Source of the DNA: Lysobacter sp. FW306-1B-D06B | Lineage (GTDB): Bacteria; Pseudomonadota; Gammaproteobacteria; Xanthomonadales; Xanthomonadaceae | Length of the DNA stretch: 64,000 bases | Direction of reading: 5' to 3' | Assembly: GCF_038446665.1 (NCBI RefSeq) | Contig: NZ_CP151802.1 | Location: 1,488,001 to 1,552,000, forward strand | Shown here: positions 54,221-62,554 of the stretch, one piece after another | Numbering within the stretch: position 1 is the first letter of the stretch | Layout of the letters: each line of letters opens with the position of its first letter | Notes under the pieces: model-generated | Databases searched by the model: none | What the model saw: the letters and a program-made list of their open reading frames with translations, nothing else | Told to the model about the DNA's origin: nothing | Program-made: the position numbers and the translations under genes

Positions 54221-54991
54221 CTGCGCGGGACCGGCGGTCCGCTTCTGGTCCTGGCGCAGGTGCGTATGGATCAGGGCGACGAGTCGATCGCGGTCGCCGG
54301 TCCAGTACAGCACCGGCCCGCCTTTGCCATCCAGTGACGCTTCCAGCCGTGCGCTCGGGATGAAGGTGTCCGCGATCAGGACCTTCCTTCCGGTCGAGCC
54401 TTTGGTGGCCTGCCGGATCCGGTGTTCGGACAGCACCGGGGCATAGCCGTCGCTCAGCGCGACCGCGGAAACGTTGCGGTCCGACAGCGCGGCCGATACT
54501 TCCGCATCGGACAGGCGGCTCACTTCCAGTCGTTCCGCACGACGCTGCACCTGCGCCCACGCGGCGATGCCGCCGTCGATGATCCTGAAATTCTTCAGGC
54601 CTTCATCGCGCAGGCGCTTGCACAGCAGGAAGGCGTCGGAGCGGAACTTGCCGCCGTCGTAAAGCACGACCGCGCCGGGACGGTCGCGAAGCAGGCGGGA
54701 CACTTCGGCCACGCTGGCGTGTTGCGCGTCGGGGATGTGGAAGGACGCGTAGTCGCTCCGGCTGCGCAGGTCATAAAGCACCGGCTTCGCGCCAAGCGCG
54801 CGCGCATCGATCAGGCAGGTTCGGTCCTCGGGCGCCAGCGGTGCCTGCGATGGCGATGCAGGTGCCTGCGCGGCCGCCAGCGGGCAGGTGGTGGCCGCGA
54901 TTGCCGACGTCGGCAACGCGAGTGCGAAGGCGAGGGTGCACAGCGTGGCCGCAAGAAGCGGGCCTTTGCGGTGTCGAGCGGGTCCAGTCAT
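54197..54991 (-). CDS. Exported rhodanese-fold protein lacking the catalytic Cys
   Basis: A 264-aa protein. The signal peptide (LLAATLCTLAFALALPTSAIA) makes it periplasmic. A rhodanese domain covers residues about 65-150 (VLYDLRSRSDYASFHIPDAQ; LRDEGLKNFRIIDGGIAAWA). The active-site loop is VVLYDGGKFRSD: the nucleophilic Cys is replaced by Asp112, so sulfur transfer is unlikely. A beta-rich C-terminal domain follows (VLIADTFIPSARLEASL; GPVLYWTGDRDRLVALIHTH). It is convergent with the last pseudopilin gene and overlaps it by 24 bases. A binding or redox-scaffold role is possible. Confidence 0.82.
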   Translation of the reverse strand: MTGPARHRKGPLLAATLCTLAFALALPTSAIAATTCPLAAAQAPASPSQAPLAPEDRTCLIDARALGAKPVLYDLRSRSDYASFHIPDAQHASVAEVSRLLRDRPGAVVLYDGGKFRSDAFLLCKRLRDEGLKNFRIIDGGIAAWAQVQRRAERLEVSRLSDAEVSAALSDRNVSAVALSDGYAPVLSEHRIRQATKGSTGRKVLIADTFIPSARLEASLDGKGGPVLYWTGDRDRLVALIHTHLRQDQKRTAGPAQSTACSAL

Positions 54992-55082
54992 TGGCGTGCG
55001 ATATCGGTTCCGTCCTTGAAGCGGATTCTACGTGCCGTCGGTGCGGATGCGCGCTCGGCGCATCGCCGCTCCCGCAAGCGCG

Positions 55083-55970
55083 TTAGATCTCTTCCGCCGC
55101 CGGCGCGGGCCGCTGGCGGCGCAGTGCGCGCAGTGCGATCAGCAGCACGCCGCCCAGCACCATCACGCCGCCCAGCAACAGCCGCGGGCCGGGCCGGTCG
55201 CCCCAGAACGCGATGCCGAGCCCGATCGCCAGTACCGGCACCAGCAGCAGCCACGGCGTGACCTGTGCGACCGGGTAACGCTGCACCAGCACGTAGTACA
55301 GACCGTGCCCGAGCAGCGAGGACACGAACGCGGCGTAAGCCGCGCCCGTCCACGCGACCCAGCTCACCTCCGGCAATCGCGCCAGCGCGCCCGGCTCCAG
55401 CCAGGCACTGATCGCCAGCAACGGCAGCACGCTGAACACCGCCGTCCAGCCCTGCTGGCTGTAGACGTCCATGTCGCGCAGGCCCTTCATCAGCACCGTG
55501 CCGATGGCCAGGAACGCCGCCGACACCAGCATCAGCAGCAGCGACATCGGATGGTCGAGCACCATCGGATCGAACCCCAGCACCAGCACGCCGGCGAAGC
55601 TGATCGCGATCGCCAATCCCGTGCGCCATGCGAAGCGCTCGCCCAGCCACCACCACGCCAGCAGCGTGGTCATCGGCACGTAGCTCTGCATGACGATCGC
55701 GGGCGAGGAGAGGTCGCCGGCCAGCTTCAGCGCGGTGAAGCTCAACCCGAAATGCAGCACGCCGATGCACAGGCACACCGCCAGCAGGCGCGGCCACTGC
55801 CCCGGCGCCGGTCGCTTGACCAGCCACATGAGCGGCAGCGCGAGCAGCGCGAAACGCAGCGCGGTGAACAGGAACGGCGGGATCTCGCGCATCGCCAGCG
55901 CGGAGGTGAGGAAGTTCACCGCCCAGGACAGGACGACGATGAGGACCAGGATGAGATCGCGGGCGGGCAT
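55083..55970 (-). CDS. EamA/DMT-family exporter
   Basis: A 295-aa inner-membrane protein with ten predicted helices in two EamA repeats. It starts DLILVLIVVLSWAVNFLTSA. The second repeat includes AAYAAFVSSLLGHGLYYVLV and PVLAIGLGIAFWGDRPGPRL. The family exports amino acids and related metabolites (for example O-acetylserine, cysteine). The specific substrate cannot be told. It lies 91 bases upstream of the rhodanese gene on the same strand, and co-transcription is possible. Confidence 0.88.
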   Translation of the reverse strand: MPARDLILVLIVVLSWAVNFLTSALAMREIPPFLFTALRFALLALPLMWLVKRPAPGQWPRLLAVCLCIGVLHFGLSFTALKLAGDLSSPAIVMQSYVPMTTLLAWWWLGERFAWRTGLAIAISFAGVLVLGFDPMVLDHPMSLLLMLVSAAFLAIGTVLMKGLRDMDVYSQQGWTAVFSVLPLLAISAWLEPGALARLPEVSWVAWTGAAYAAFVSSLLGHGLYYVLVQRYPVAQVTPWLLLVPVLAIGLGIAFWGDRPGPRLLLGGVMVLGGVLLIALRALRRQRPAPAAEEI

Positions 55971-56178
55971 GGGGGGCTGGGGAGGTGCGCCGACGGAGGT
56001 TCGTGCGGCGGGGGAGAGCGCTTTCGCGCTGCGAGTATTTCAGCTTCGCATGCGGAATTTCCAGACGACTCTGATGGAGGGGCGGGGCGGGCACGCACAG
56101 CCTGTGAAGCGGGTCGTCTGCGCCGTCGTTCGACGCCACGCAGGCGGTCCTGCATTTCCATCACTCCCGGGAGAATGC

Positions 56179-56517
56179 ATGAAGCACCTGCTGATCACCT
56201 TGATGTGCGGCCTCGCGCTGACCGCCTGCGCGAAGAAGGAAGACACCAACGCCGCCAACCCCACCGCCACGCCTGCCCCCGCAGCCGCTGCACCCGCCAA
56301 CACCGGCCTGCCCGCCGAGTGCGAGGACTACATCAACCGCGTGAAGGCCTGCGTGGCCAAGTCGGGTGGCGAGGCGGCGGCGGCCCAGTTCCAGCAGATG
56401 CTGGACCAGTCGAAGGCGCAGTGGGAAGCCACGCCCGACAAGGCCAGCCTGGTCCCGTCGTGCAAGGCCGCGAACGACCAGTTCGCGCAAACCGCCGCGA
56501 TGCTCAAGTGCGAGTGA
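56179..56517 (+). CDS. Small hypothetical lipoprotein
   Basis: A 112-aa protein with lipoprotein signal MKHLLITLMCGLALTAC (lipobox LTAC), a Pro/Ala/Thr linker (residues 22-42), then a small helical domain with four Cys (CEDYINRVKACVAKSGG; SCKAANDQF; the penultimate residue is Cys) that can form two disulfides. CGGGAGAA precedes ATG 56179. It matches the DUF5339-like small helical Cys proteins in general look, but I assign no function. A perfect hairpin follows the stop. Confidence 0.8.
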   Translation: MKHLLITLMCGLALTACAKKEDTNAANPTATPAPAAAAPANTGLPAECEDYINRVKACVAKSGGEAAAAQFQQMLDQSKAQWEATPDKASLVPSCKAANDQFAQTAAMLKCE

Positions 56518-56530
56518 CCCGCTGACGGGC

Positions 56531-56560
56531 ATGCCGGAGCGGCGCCTGCTGCTCCGGCAT
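56531..56560 (+). terminator. Hairpin after the small lipoprotein gene
   Basis: ATGCCGGAGC (56531-56540) is the exact reverse complement of GCTCCGGCAT (56551-56560), with a 10-base loop, 13 bases after the stop codon. There is no T-run, so it may terminate or stabilise the transcript. Confidence 0.55.
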
Positions 56561-56642
56561 CGCACGCGTTTGGCGAGAATTGATCCACCTCAAACCTTCG
56601 GTTCCGGCCGTCATTAGAGTCCCGTTGTTTTTGGGGGGCGCG

Positions 56643-57410
56643 ATGGCGACCATTCTTTTCGACCAGCCCGGCCACCGTTGCATCGCCTTCAGCGATCTGG
56701 TGCGCGGCGACGACGGCGTACAGGCCAACCAGTTCCTGATCCAGCACGGCGCCCACAACGCGCTTCTGGATCCCGGCGGTGCGCTGCTCTACAACCCCCT
56801 GATCCTGGCGATGGGCGAGTTCGTCGCGCCGACCGATGTGACCTGGTTGCTGTGTTCCCATCAGGACCCGGACATCATCGGTTCGGTCGACAAGTGGCTG
56901 CTCTACACCAACACCACCGTGGTGTGCTCGAAGCTGTGGGGCCGTTTCGTGCCGCACGTGGTGCCGGGCTACCTTCGCAATACCGGAAGCGACCGCTACC
57001 TGCTGCTGCCCGACGAAGGCGGTCGCATCCCGATGGGCGACAGCTTCGTGCGCGCGTTGCCGGCGCACTTCATGCATTCGGTGGGGAATTTCAGCTTCTT
57101 CGATCCGATCAGCCGGATCCTGTTTTCAGGCGACGTCGGCGCCTCGATGGTGCCCAGCCGCACGCCGTATGCGTTCGTCACCGACTTCCACGCGCACGTG
57201 CCGCGCATGGAAGGCTTCCATCGGCGCTACATGGCGTCCAATCGCGTCACGCGCCTGTGGGCGCGGATGGTGCGCGAACTTGCGCCTGCGATGATCGTGC
57301 CGCAGCACGGGCTGCCGATGCGCGGCGAGGAAATGGCGAGCTTCCTCGACTGGCTCGAAGGCCTGGAGTGCGGCGTGGACCTCGTCGGGCCGGCGGACTA
57401 CCGGCTCTGA
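56643..57410 (+). CDS. MBL-fold oxygen-binding di-iron (ODP-type) protein
   Basis: A 255-aa metallo-beta-lactamase-fold protein of the kind found in flavodiiron proteins, but without a flavodoxin domain. The metal motif SHQDPDIIGS is H-x-D-x-D, matching the HxExD site of flavodiiron enzymes. Further ligands are in LPAHFMHSVGNFSFFDPI, the ILFSGDVGAS Asp and PQHG. ATG 56643, after GGGGGG, is chosen over 56580. Relatives bind or reduce O2 or act as sensors (family knowledge); partner and signal are unknown. It is flanked upstream by a terminator and is monocistronic. Confidence 0.85.
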   Translation: MATILFDQPGHRCIAFSDLVRGDDGVQANQFLIQHGAHNALLDPGGALLYNPLILAMGEFVAPTDVTWLLCSHQDPDIIGSVDKWLLYTNTTVVCSKLWGRFVPHVVPGYLRNTGSDRYLLLPDEGGRIPMGDSFVRALPAHFMHSVGNFSFFDPISRILFSGDVGASMVPSRTPYAFVTDFHAHVPRMEGFHRRYMASNRVTRLWARMVRELAPAMIVPQHGLPMRGEEMASFLDWLEGLECGVDLVGPADYRL

Positions 57411-57417
57411 CCTGGCC

Positions 57418-57921
57418 TCAGTAGCGGATGCCGGCCTTGCGCAGCAGCTTGGACAGCACCCACGCCGGACCGATGAGCAGATAGGTCAGGTCGGTGAGGA
57501 AGCTGGGGCGCTTGTTCTCGAAGCGCTTGCTGTGGCCGATGAACTGTCCGATCCACGCCACCACGAACACGCCGACGGCCAACCACAGCAGCGTCGCGGT
57601 GCCGAAGCTGTCGTGGATCCACTTGGTGAGCAGGCCCATCAGCACGTACATCACCAGCATGGCCAGGCCGAGCATGCGCGAGGCGCGGTAGTAGAACAGT
57701 ACGGTGGCCAGCATCGCCGCGCCGGCCCAGAAGCCGGCGCTGAACCACGTGCCCGGTGCGGGGATGCACCACAGCAGCGCGATCACGCTCCACAGGATCG
57801 CGGGCACGCAGATCACATGGATCATCTGGTTGGTGGCATTGCGATGGTCGGCCGAGTAGTGGGCGAACCAGCGGTCGATGGGGCGTTCGACGGACGAGTG
57901 CGATTCGGTGGCGGTGTTCAT
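57418..57921 (-). CDS. Mpo1/DUF962-family membrane protein
   Basis: A 167-aa protein with four hydrophobic segments (VICVPAILWSVIALLWCI; FWAGAAMLATVLFYY; MLGLAMLVMYVLMGLL; LWLAVGVFVVAWIGQFIG) and the family opener IDRWFAHYSADHRNATNQMI. GGAGGGG is 5-6 bases before ATG 57921. The yeast relative Mpo1 is an Fe-dependent dioxygenase for 2-hydroxy fatty acids (family knowledge); bacterial roles are less defined. His residues in HYSADHRN, QMIHVI and FIGHSK could bind metal. Confidence 0.88.
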   Translation of the reverse strand: MNTATESHSSVERPIDRWFAHYSADHRNATNQMIHVICVPAILWSVIALLWCIPAPGTWFSAGFWAGAAMLATVLFYYRASRMLGLAMLVMYVLMGLLTKWIHDSFGTATLLWLAVGVFVVAWIGQFIGHSKRFENKRPSFLTDLTYLLIGPAWVLSKLLRKAGIRY

Positions 57922-58021
57922 GGCGACCCCTCCCAAGGCCCATGGACGTCCGCGCTCAGTGCGCGGAGGACTTTGAGAATAACGGGATTCCGGCCGCTCC
58001 CGCCATCGAGGGGATCGGCGG

Positions 58022-58651
58022 TCAGTCCGGAGAGGTCGCGAAGCGTTCCAGCGTTTCCAGGACCTGGGGGAGCTGGGTGAAGCCGTCCCGGTCGAGGAAG
58101 TGGCCGCCGCCGGCCACCATCGCGACCGTTGTATCCAGCGCGACGGCCAGGTCGCGCGACGCTGCCGGCGCCACGATGGTGTCGTTGTCCGAGAAGATCG
58201 ACGCCCGATGCCCGGCACGGCGCCGGACTTGGAGATGATCCAGCGGGCTGTCGGTGAAAGCCGAGAGTTCCGGCAGCGTGTCCAGCGTGCGCTCGAAGCC
58301 CGACACCAGCACGATGCCGCCCGCCTGCGTGCGCTCGGGCAGCGCCAGCAGATGCCGCAGCACCGCGATGCACCCGAGGCTGTGGCCCACCAGGAAGGTG
58401 TCGTTGTCCACGATGGGCGCCACCGCGCGCAGTGCCGCCGTCCACGCGGTGGGCTCGGGCGCCAGCGGGGCCGGCATCGCCGGTACATCGACCCGCGCGC
58501 CCGCGGCGACCAAGGTATCGGCGAGCCAGGGGAACCAGTTGGCTGCAGGCGATGCGGTGTAGCCGTGAACGATCACGACGTGCTTGCCGGCAAAGGGATG
58601 CGAGGCGTGCATCCGTGAATCGCTCGGCGTAGACCTGTCAGGGTCCGCCAT
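58022..58651 (-). CDS. RBBP9/YdeN-type alpha/beta hydrolase
   Basis: A 209-aa single-domain serine hydrolase. The oxyanion/N-terminal strand is KHVVIVHGYTASPAANWFPW, the nucleophile elbow is VGHSLGC (Ser), and the later Asp/His are plausibly in FSDNDTIVAP and GGGHFLDRDGF. ATG 58651 overlaps the purC stop as TGATG, so translation is probably coupled; ATG 58612 is an alternative. Substrate unknown; the family includes esterases. Confidence 0.82.
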   Translation of the reverse strand: MADPDRSTPSDSRMHASHPFAGKHVVIVHGYTASPAANWFPWLADTLVAAGARVDVPAMPAPLAPEPTAWTAALRAVAPIVDNDTFLVGHSLGCIAVLRHLLALPERTQAGGIVLVSGFERTLDTLPELSAFTDSPLDHLQVRRRAGHRASIFSDNDTIVAPAASRDLAVALDTTVAMVAGGGHFLDRDGFTQLPQVLETLERFATSPD

Positions 58652-59595
58652 CAATCGACCGAAATCCCCGCCAGCTTCATCAACGCTTCGGCGTACTTCG
58701 CGCGCGTGCGATCGATGACCTCGGCCGGCAGGTTCGGGCCCGGCGGCGTCTTGTTCCACTCCAGCGTTTCCAGGTAGTCGCGCACGAACTGCTTGTCGTA
58801 GCTCGGCGGGCTGGTGCCGACTTCGTACTGATCGGCCGGCCAGTAGCGCGAGGAGTCCGGCGTGAGCATCTCGTCCATCACGTACAGGCGACCGTCGGCA
58901 TCCAGGCCGAACTCGAACTTGGTGTCGGCCAGGATGATCCCGCGCTCGGCCGCGAAATCGCGGGCGAACTTGTACAGGCGCAACGTCGCGTCGCGCACCT
59001 GTTCGGCCAGGTCTGCGCCGACCGTGCGCACGGCGGTGTCGAAGTCGATGTTCTCGTCATGGTCGCCGACGGCGGCCTTGGTCGACGGGGTGAAGATCGG
59101 CTCGGCGAGTTGCTCGGCCTGGCGCAGGCCGTCGGGCAGGGCGATGCCGCTGACGCGACCGGTGCGCTGGTAGTCCTTCCAGCCGCTGCCGATGAGGTAG
59201 CCGCGCGCGATGCATTCCACCGGCACGGGCTTCAGGCGCTTGGTCACCACCGCGCGCTTGCCGTACAGCGCGGCGTCCACGCCCTGCGGCAGGACCGAAG
59301 CGACGTCGATGCCGGTGAGGTGGTTGCGGATGATGTGCTCGGTCTTGCCGAACCAGAAGTTGCTGATCTGACAGAGCATCTCGCCCTTGCCGGGGATCGG
59401 GTCGGGCAGCACCACGTCGAAGGCCGAGAGCCGGTCGGTGGCGACCATCAACAGGCATTCGCCGGCGCCGGCGGGCAGTCGGTCGGCGGGCAGGTCGAAT
59501 ACGTCGCGGACCTTGCCGCGATGGCGCAGGTGGAGGCCGGGAAGGTCGGACTGGAGCAGGGTCGTGGACAACGCAGGAATCCCCGATGGGTGCAT
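58651..59595 (-). CDS. purC: Phosphoribosylaminoimidazole-succinocarboxamide synthase
   Basis: A 314-aa SAICAR synthetase of purine biosynthesis, joining CAIR and aspartate with ATP. Landmarks are [56 protein letters not shown], and [21 protein letters not shown] chose ATG 59595; the open frame to 59685 adds a low-quality extension. The length fits the longer fungal/gammaproteobacterial type. It ends on the start of the hydrolase gene. Confidence 0.96.
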   Translation of the reverse strand: MHPSGIPALSTTLLQSDLPGLHLRHRGKVRDVFDLPADRLPAGAGECLLMVATDRLSAFDVVLPDPIPGKGEMLCQISNFWFGKTEHIIRNHLTGIDVASVLPQGVDAALYGKRAVVTKRLKPVPVECIARGYLIGSGWKDYQRTGRVSGIALPDGLRQAEQLAEPIFTPSTKAAVGDHDENIDFDTAVRTVGADLAEQVRDATLRLYKFARDFAAERGIILADTKFEFGLDADGRLYVMDEMLTPDSSRYWPADQYEVGTSPPSYDKQFVRDYLETLEWNKTPPGPNLPAEVIDRTRAKYAEALMKLAGISVD

Positions 59596-59729
59596 GGAGT
59601 CCCCGCCTGACGCTCGCCTTGCCTCGCGCGCGTGCGCGACAGGGCCGGCCAGTGTACGCCGGCCGGCGGCGGCGTGCAGGTACACTGTCGATGGACCTAA
59701 ACAGGCGGCCGCGACCCCGCGGGAGGACG

Positions 59730-60065
59730 ATGAAACGCTGGTACGGCAAGCTGCTCGGCTTCTTCGCGGGCGCCGCCCTGTTCCGCACCAACCCGCTGTT
59801 CGGGGCCCTGGTCGGGCTGCTGATCGGCCATGCCTTCGACACCGACTGGTTCAAGCTGCGCCGGGACAACCCGTATGCCGCGCTGGGCCTGACGTCGGAT
59901 GCGACCGATGCCGAGGTCGACCAGGCCTACCGGCGCCTGATCGCCCAGTACCACCCCGACCGCATGGCCGGCGCCGCGGCCGAACTGCGCGAGCACGCCG
60001 AGCTCAAGGCGCGCGAGATCAACCAGGCCTACGACCGCATCAAGACGATGCGTCGTGGTCGATAG
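59730..60065 (+). CDS. Membrane-anchored DnaJ-domain protein
   Basis: A 111-aa protein with an N-terminal membrane segment with Gly zipper ([12 protein letters not shown]) and a C-terminal J domain (residues about 47-111: [28 protein letters not shown] with the HPD motif; [13 protein letters not shown]). The layout resembles DjlA lacking its TerB domain. It starts at ATG 59730 after GGGAGGA. It may recruit DnaK to the membrane (inference). Confidence 0.87.
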   Translation: MKRWYGKLLGFFAGAALFRTNPLFGALVGLLIGHAFDTDWFKLRRDNPYAALGLTSDATDAEVDQAYRRLIAQYHPDRMAGAAAELREHAELKAREINQAYDRIKTMRRGR

Positions 60066-60105
60066 CGTCCGCTCCACCGTTCTCCCCGCTCCCGAGACTT
60101 CCCTC

Positions 60106-60780
60106 ATGCAATCCACGGTCATCGCCCCGTCCATCCTCTCGGCCAACTTCGCCAAGCTCGGCGAGGAGGTCGACAACGTCCTCAAGGCCGGTGCCGACTG
60201 GGTGCACTTCGACGTGATGGACAACCACTACGTCCCCAACCTGACCATCGGCCCGATGGTGTGCGAGGCGCTGCGCAAGCACGGCGTCACCGCGCCGATC
60301 GACGTGCACCTGATGGTCGAACCGGTGGACCGCATCGTGCCCGACTTCGCCAAGGCCGGCGCCACGCTGATCAGCTTCCACCCCGAAGCCAGCGCGCACG
60401 TGCACCGCACGATCCAGCTCATCAAGTCGCACGGCTGCCAGGCCGGGCTCGTGCTCAATCCCGCCACGCCGATCGACGTGCTGGACTGGGTGCTGGAGGA
60501 GCTGGACATGGTGCTGCTGATGTCGGTCAACCCCGGCTTCGGCGGCCAGAGCTTCATTCCCTCCGCGCTGGAGAAGCTGCGCCGCGTGCGCGAGAAGATC
60601 GACGCCACCGGCAAGCCGATCCGCCTGGAGATCGACGGCGGCGTGAAGGCCGACAACATCGCCGAAATCGCCGCGGCGGGCGCTGACACCTTCGTCGCCG
60701 GCTCGGCGATCTTCAATGCCTCCGACTATGCCGACGTCATCAAGCGAATGAAGGACGCCGTGACGAAGGTGCGCGGATGA
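60106..60780 (+). CDS. rpe: Ribulose-phosphate 3-epimerase
   Basis: A 224-aa TIM-barrel enzyme interconverting ribulose- and xylulose-5-phosphate. Motifs: [35 protein letters not shown] (metal Asp/His), [30 protein letters not shown] and [11 protein letters not shown]. Start at ATG 60106 (the frame extends upstream to 60055 but the family begins [11 protein letters not shown]). It lies 40 bases after the DnaJ gene and overlaps rraA by 4 bases. Confidence 0.96.
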   Translation: MQSTVIAPSILSANFAKLGEEVDNVLKAGADWVHFDVMDNHYVPNLTIGPMVCEALRKHGVTAPIDVHLMVEPVDRIVPDFAKAGATLISFHPEASAHVHRTIQLIKSHGCQAGLVLNPATPIDVLDWVLEELDMVLLMSVNPGFGGQSFIPSALEKLRRVREKIDATGKPIRLEIDGGVKADNIAEIAAAGADTFVAGSAIFNASDYADVIKRMKDAVTKVRG

Positions 60781-61250
60781 AGACCTGCGACCTGTGCGAC
60801 CTGCACGACGCTCAGGTGCGCGTCGTCGATTTGCCGCTGATGGATTTCGGCGGTCGGATCGCGTTCAACGGCGTGGTCAGCACGGTCAAGGCATTCGAGG
60901 ACAACTCGCGTGTTCGCGAAGCCGTCGAGGAACCGGGGCAGGGCCGCGTGCTGGTGATCGACGGCGGCGGCTCCACGCGCCGCGCGATGCTCGGCGACCT
61001 GCTCGCCGCCAAGGCCGCGGAGAACAACTGGGCCGGCGTGGTGGTGTTCGGCGTGATCCGCGACAGCGACGCCATTGGCGTGATCGACCTGGGCGTGAAG
61101 GCGCTGGGCACCTGCCCGCGCAAGACCGACAAGCTCGGCGCGGGCGAGCGCGACGTGGACGTGGAATTCGGCGGCGTACGCATCCGCGCGGGCGACTGGC
61201 TGTGCGCGGACGAAGACGGCGTGGTCGTGGCCGATACCGATTTGCGCTGA
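60777..61250 (+). CDS. rraA: RNase E activity regulator RraA
   Basis: A 157-aa RraA-family protein ([80 protein letters not shown]). In enterobacteria RraA binds RNase E to dampen mRNA decay. Some family members instead are 4-hydroxy-4-methyl-2-oxoglutarate aldolases, which share this fold. The ATG overlaps the rpe stop (ATGA), and a hairpin follows the stop. Confidence 0.9.
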   Translation: MKTCDLCDLHDAQVRVVDLPLMDFGGRIAFNGVVSTVKAFEDNSRVREAVEEPGQGRVLVIDGGGSTRRAMLGDLLAAKAAENNWAGVVVFGVIRDSDAIGVIDLGVKALGTCPRKTDKLGAGERDVDVEFGGVRIRAGDWLCADEDGVVVADTDLR

Positions 61251-61266
61251 TCTTCGCAAAGCAAAA

Positions 61267-61290
61267 CGGCAGGCCATCGCTGGCCTGCCG
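61267..61290 (+). terminator. Hairpin downstream of rraA
   Basis: CGGCAGGCCA and TGGCCTGCCG pair perfectly around TCGC, 16 bases after the rraA stop. No T-run follows, so the termination role is moderate. A second small stem (GGAGGC/GCCTCC, 61301-61318) comes next. Confidence 0.55.
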
Positions 61291-61476
61291 CGGAATACTT
61301 GGAGGCAATCCCGCCTCCGCCCGTCGTCCTTGAAGATGGACTCTGATTCTCCCGATCTTCGATGACGGAGATGTGACGCGTCCCGGGATTTCGCACGCGT
61401 GCACGCAGATCGCATGTTCACGACCGCTCGCGCCCGCATTGCGTAGCCTGCGCGCTGGTCCCCGAACACAGACGCG

Positions 61477-62421
61477 ATGGCCGATCACTGGCGCTTGCTC
61501 CTCAACGGAAAATCCGCGGCCGACGACGCGTTGCGCGAGGCGGTCGCCTCGATGCGCGAAGCAGGCGTCGCGCTCGACGTGCGCGTGAGCTGGGAGCGGG
61601 GCGATGCGAAGCGCTACGTCGATGAAGCCCTGGCCGACGGCGCATCGTGCGTCATCGCCGCAGGCGGCGACGGCACGCTGGGCGAAGTGGCCGCGGCGCT
61701 CGCCGATCGCGATGAAGACGCCGACGCCTTGCCCGCCCTCGGCCTCGTGCCGTTGGGCACGGCGAACGATTTCGCCACTGCCGCGACGATCCCGCAGGAA
61801 CCGCTCGACGCCCTGCGACTGATACGCGGCACCACGCCCCACGCGATCGACCTGTTGCGTGTGGCGGCCGACGGCGAACGCCACTGGTGCGCCAACCTCG
61901 CCAGCGGCGGCTTCGGCACCGAAGTCACCGTGGAGACCGACGACGGCCTGAAGAAGCTGCTCGGCGGCCTGGCCTATCTGGTCACGGGCATCGCGCGCGT
62001 GGGCCGCATCGAACCGATCGTGGCGCACCTGCACGCGGACGGCTTCGACTGGCGCGGCGCACTGATCGCACTGGGCGTGGGCAACGGACGCCAGGCCGGC
62101 GGCGGGCAGGTCCTGTGCCCGGACGCGCGCATCGACGACGGCCTGCTCGACCTGACGGTGATTCCCGAACTCTCCGGCGAGCTGGCCACCACCGTCGGCA
62201 CGCTCGTGCGCGAAGGGCGCGGCGCGGCACTGGAGCGCGTGGGCGAGCGCGCCCGCATGCGCGCGCTCGTCATCGAAGCCGAAACGCCGATGGCCCTCAA
62301 CCTCGACGGCGAGCCCGTGCAGGCACGGCGTTTCGAGATCGCCTGCGTGCCGGCGCGGCTGCGCATGCATCTGCCCGAACACTGTCCGCTGCTGGCGACG
62401 GCTCGCCTGCCGCTGCGCTGA
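61477..62421 (+). CDS. yegS: YegS-like lipid kinase (diacylglycerol kinase fold)
   Basis: A 314-aa member of the diacylglycerol/lipid kinase family. The nucleotide-binding loop [15 protein letters not shown] (residues about 64-78), [12 protein letters not shown] and [18 protein letters not shown] are conserved, followed by the C-terminal beta-sandwich ([23 protein letters not shown] segment). It phosphorylates a membrane lipid with ATP. It is read in the same direction as rraA but separated by 226 bases and the hairpins. Confidence 0.9.
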   Translation: MADHWRLLLNGKSAADDALREAVASMREAGVALDVRVSWERGDAKRYVDEALADGASCVIAAGGDGTLGEVAAALADRDEDADALPALGLVPLGTANDFATAATIPQEPLDALRLIRGTTPHAIDLLRVAADGERHWCANLASGGFGTEVTVETDDGLKKLLGGLAYLVTGIARVGRIEPIVAHLHADGFDWRGALIALGVGNGRQAGGGQVLCPDARIDDGLLDLTVIPELSGELATTVGTLVREGRGAALERVGERARMRALVIEAETPMALNLDGEPVQARRFEIACVPARLRMHLPEHCPLLATARLPLR

Positions 62422-62554
62422 GCCGGTACAGTACGGGTGATGAGCCGCGAGCCCGCACCCTCCAGGACGATCCCGCATTTCCGCGCCGGCGCGGGTTGGC
62501 GATGGCGACTGCCCGCCATTGCCCACCTCTCGTCGACTTCCAAGGAAATGCTGC

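Noticed and set aside
57418..58488. Single 356-aa frame joining the Mpo1-like protein with upstream sequence
   Set aside because: The upstream part is antisense-frame noise over the hydrolase gene. A strong GGAGGGG site marks the real start at 57921.
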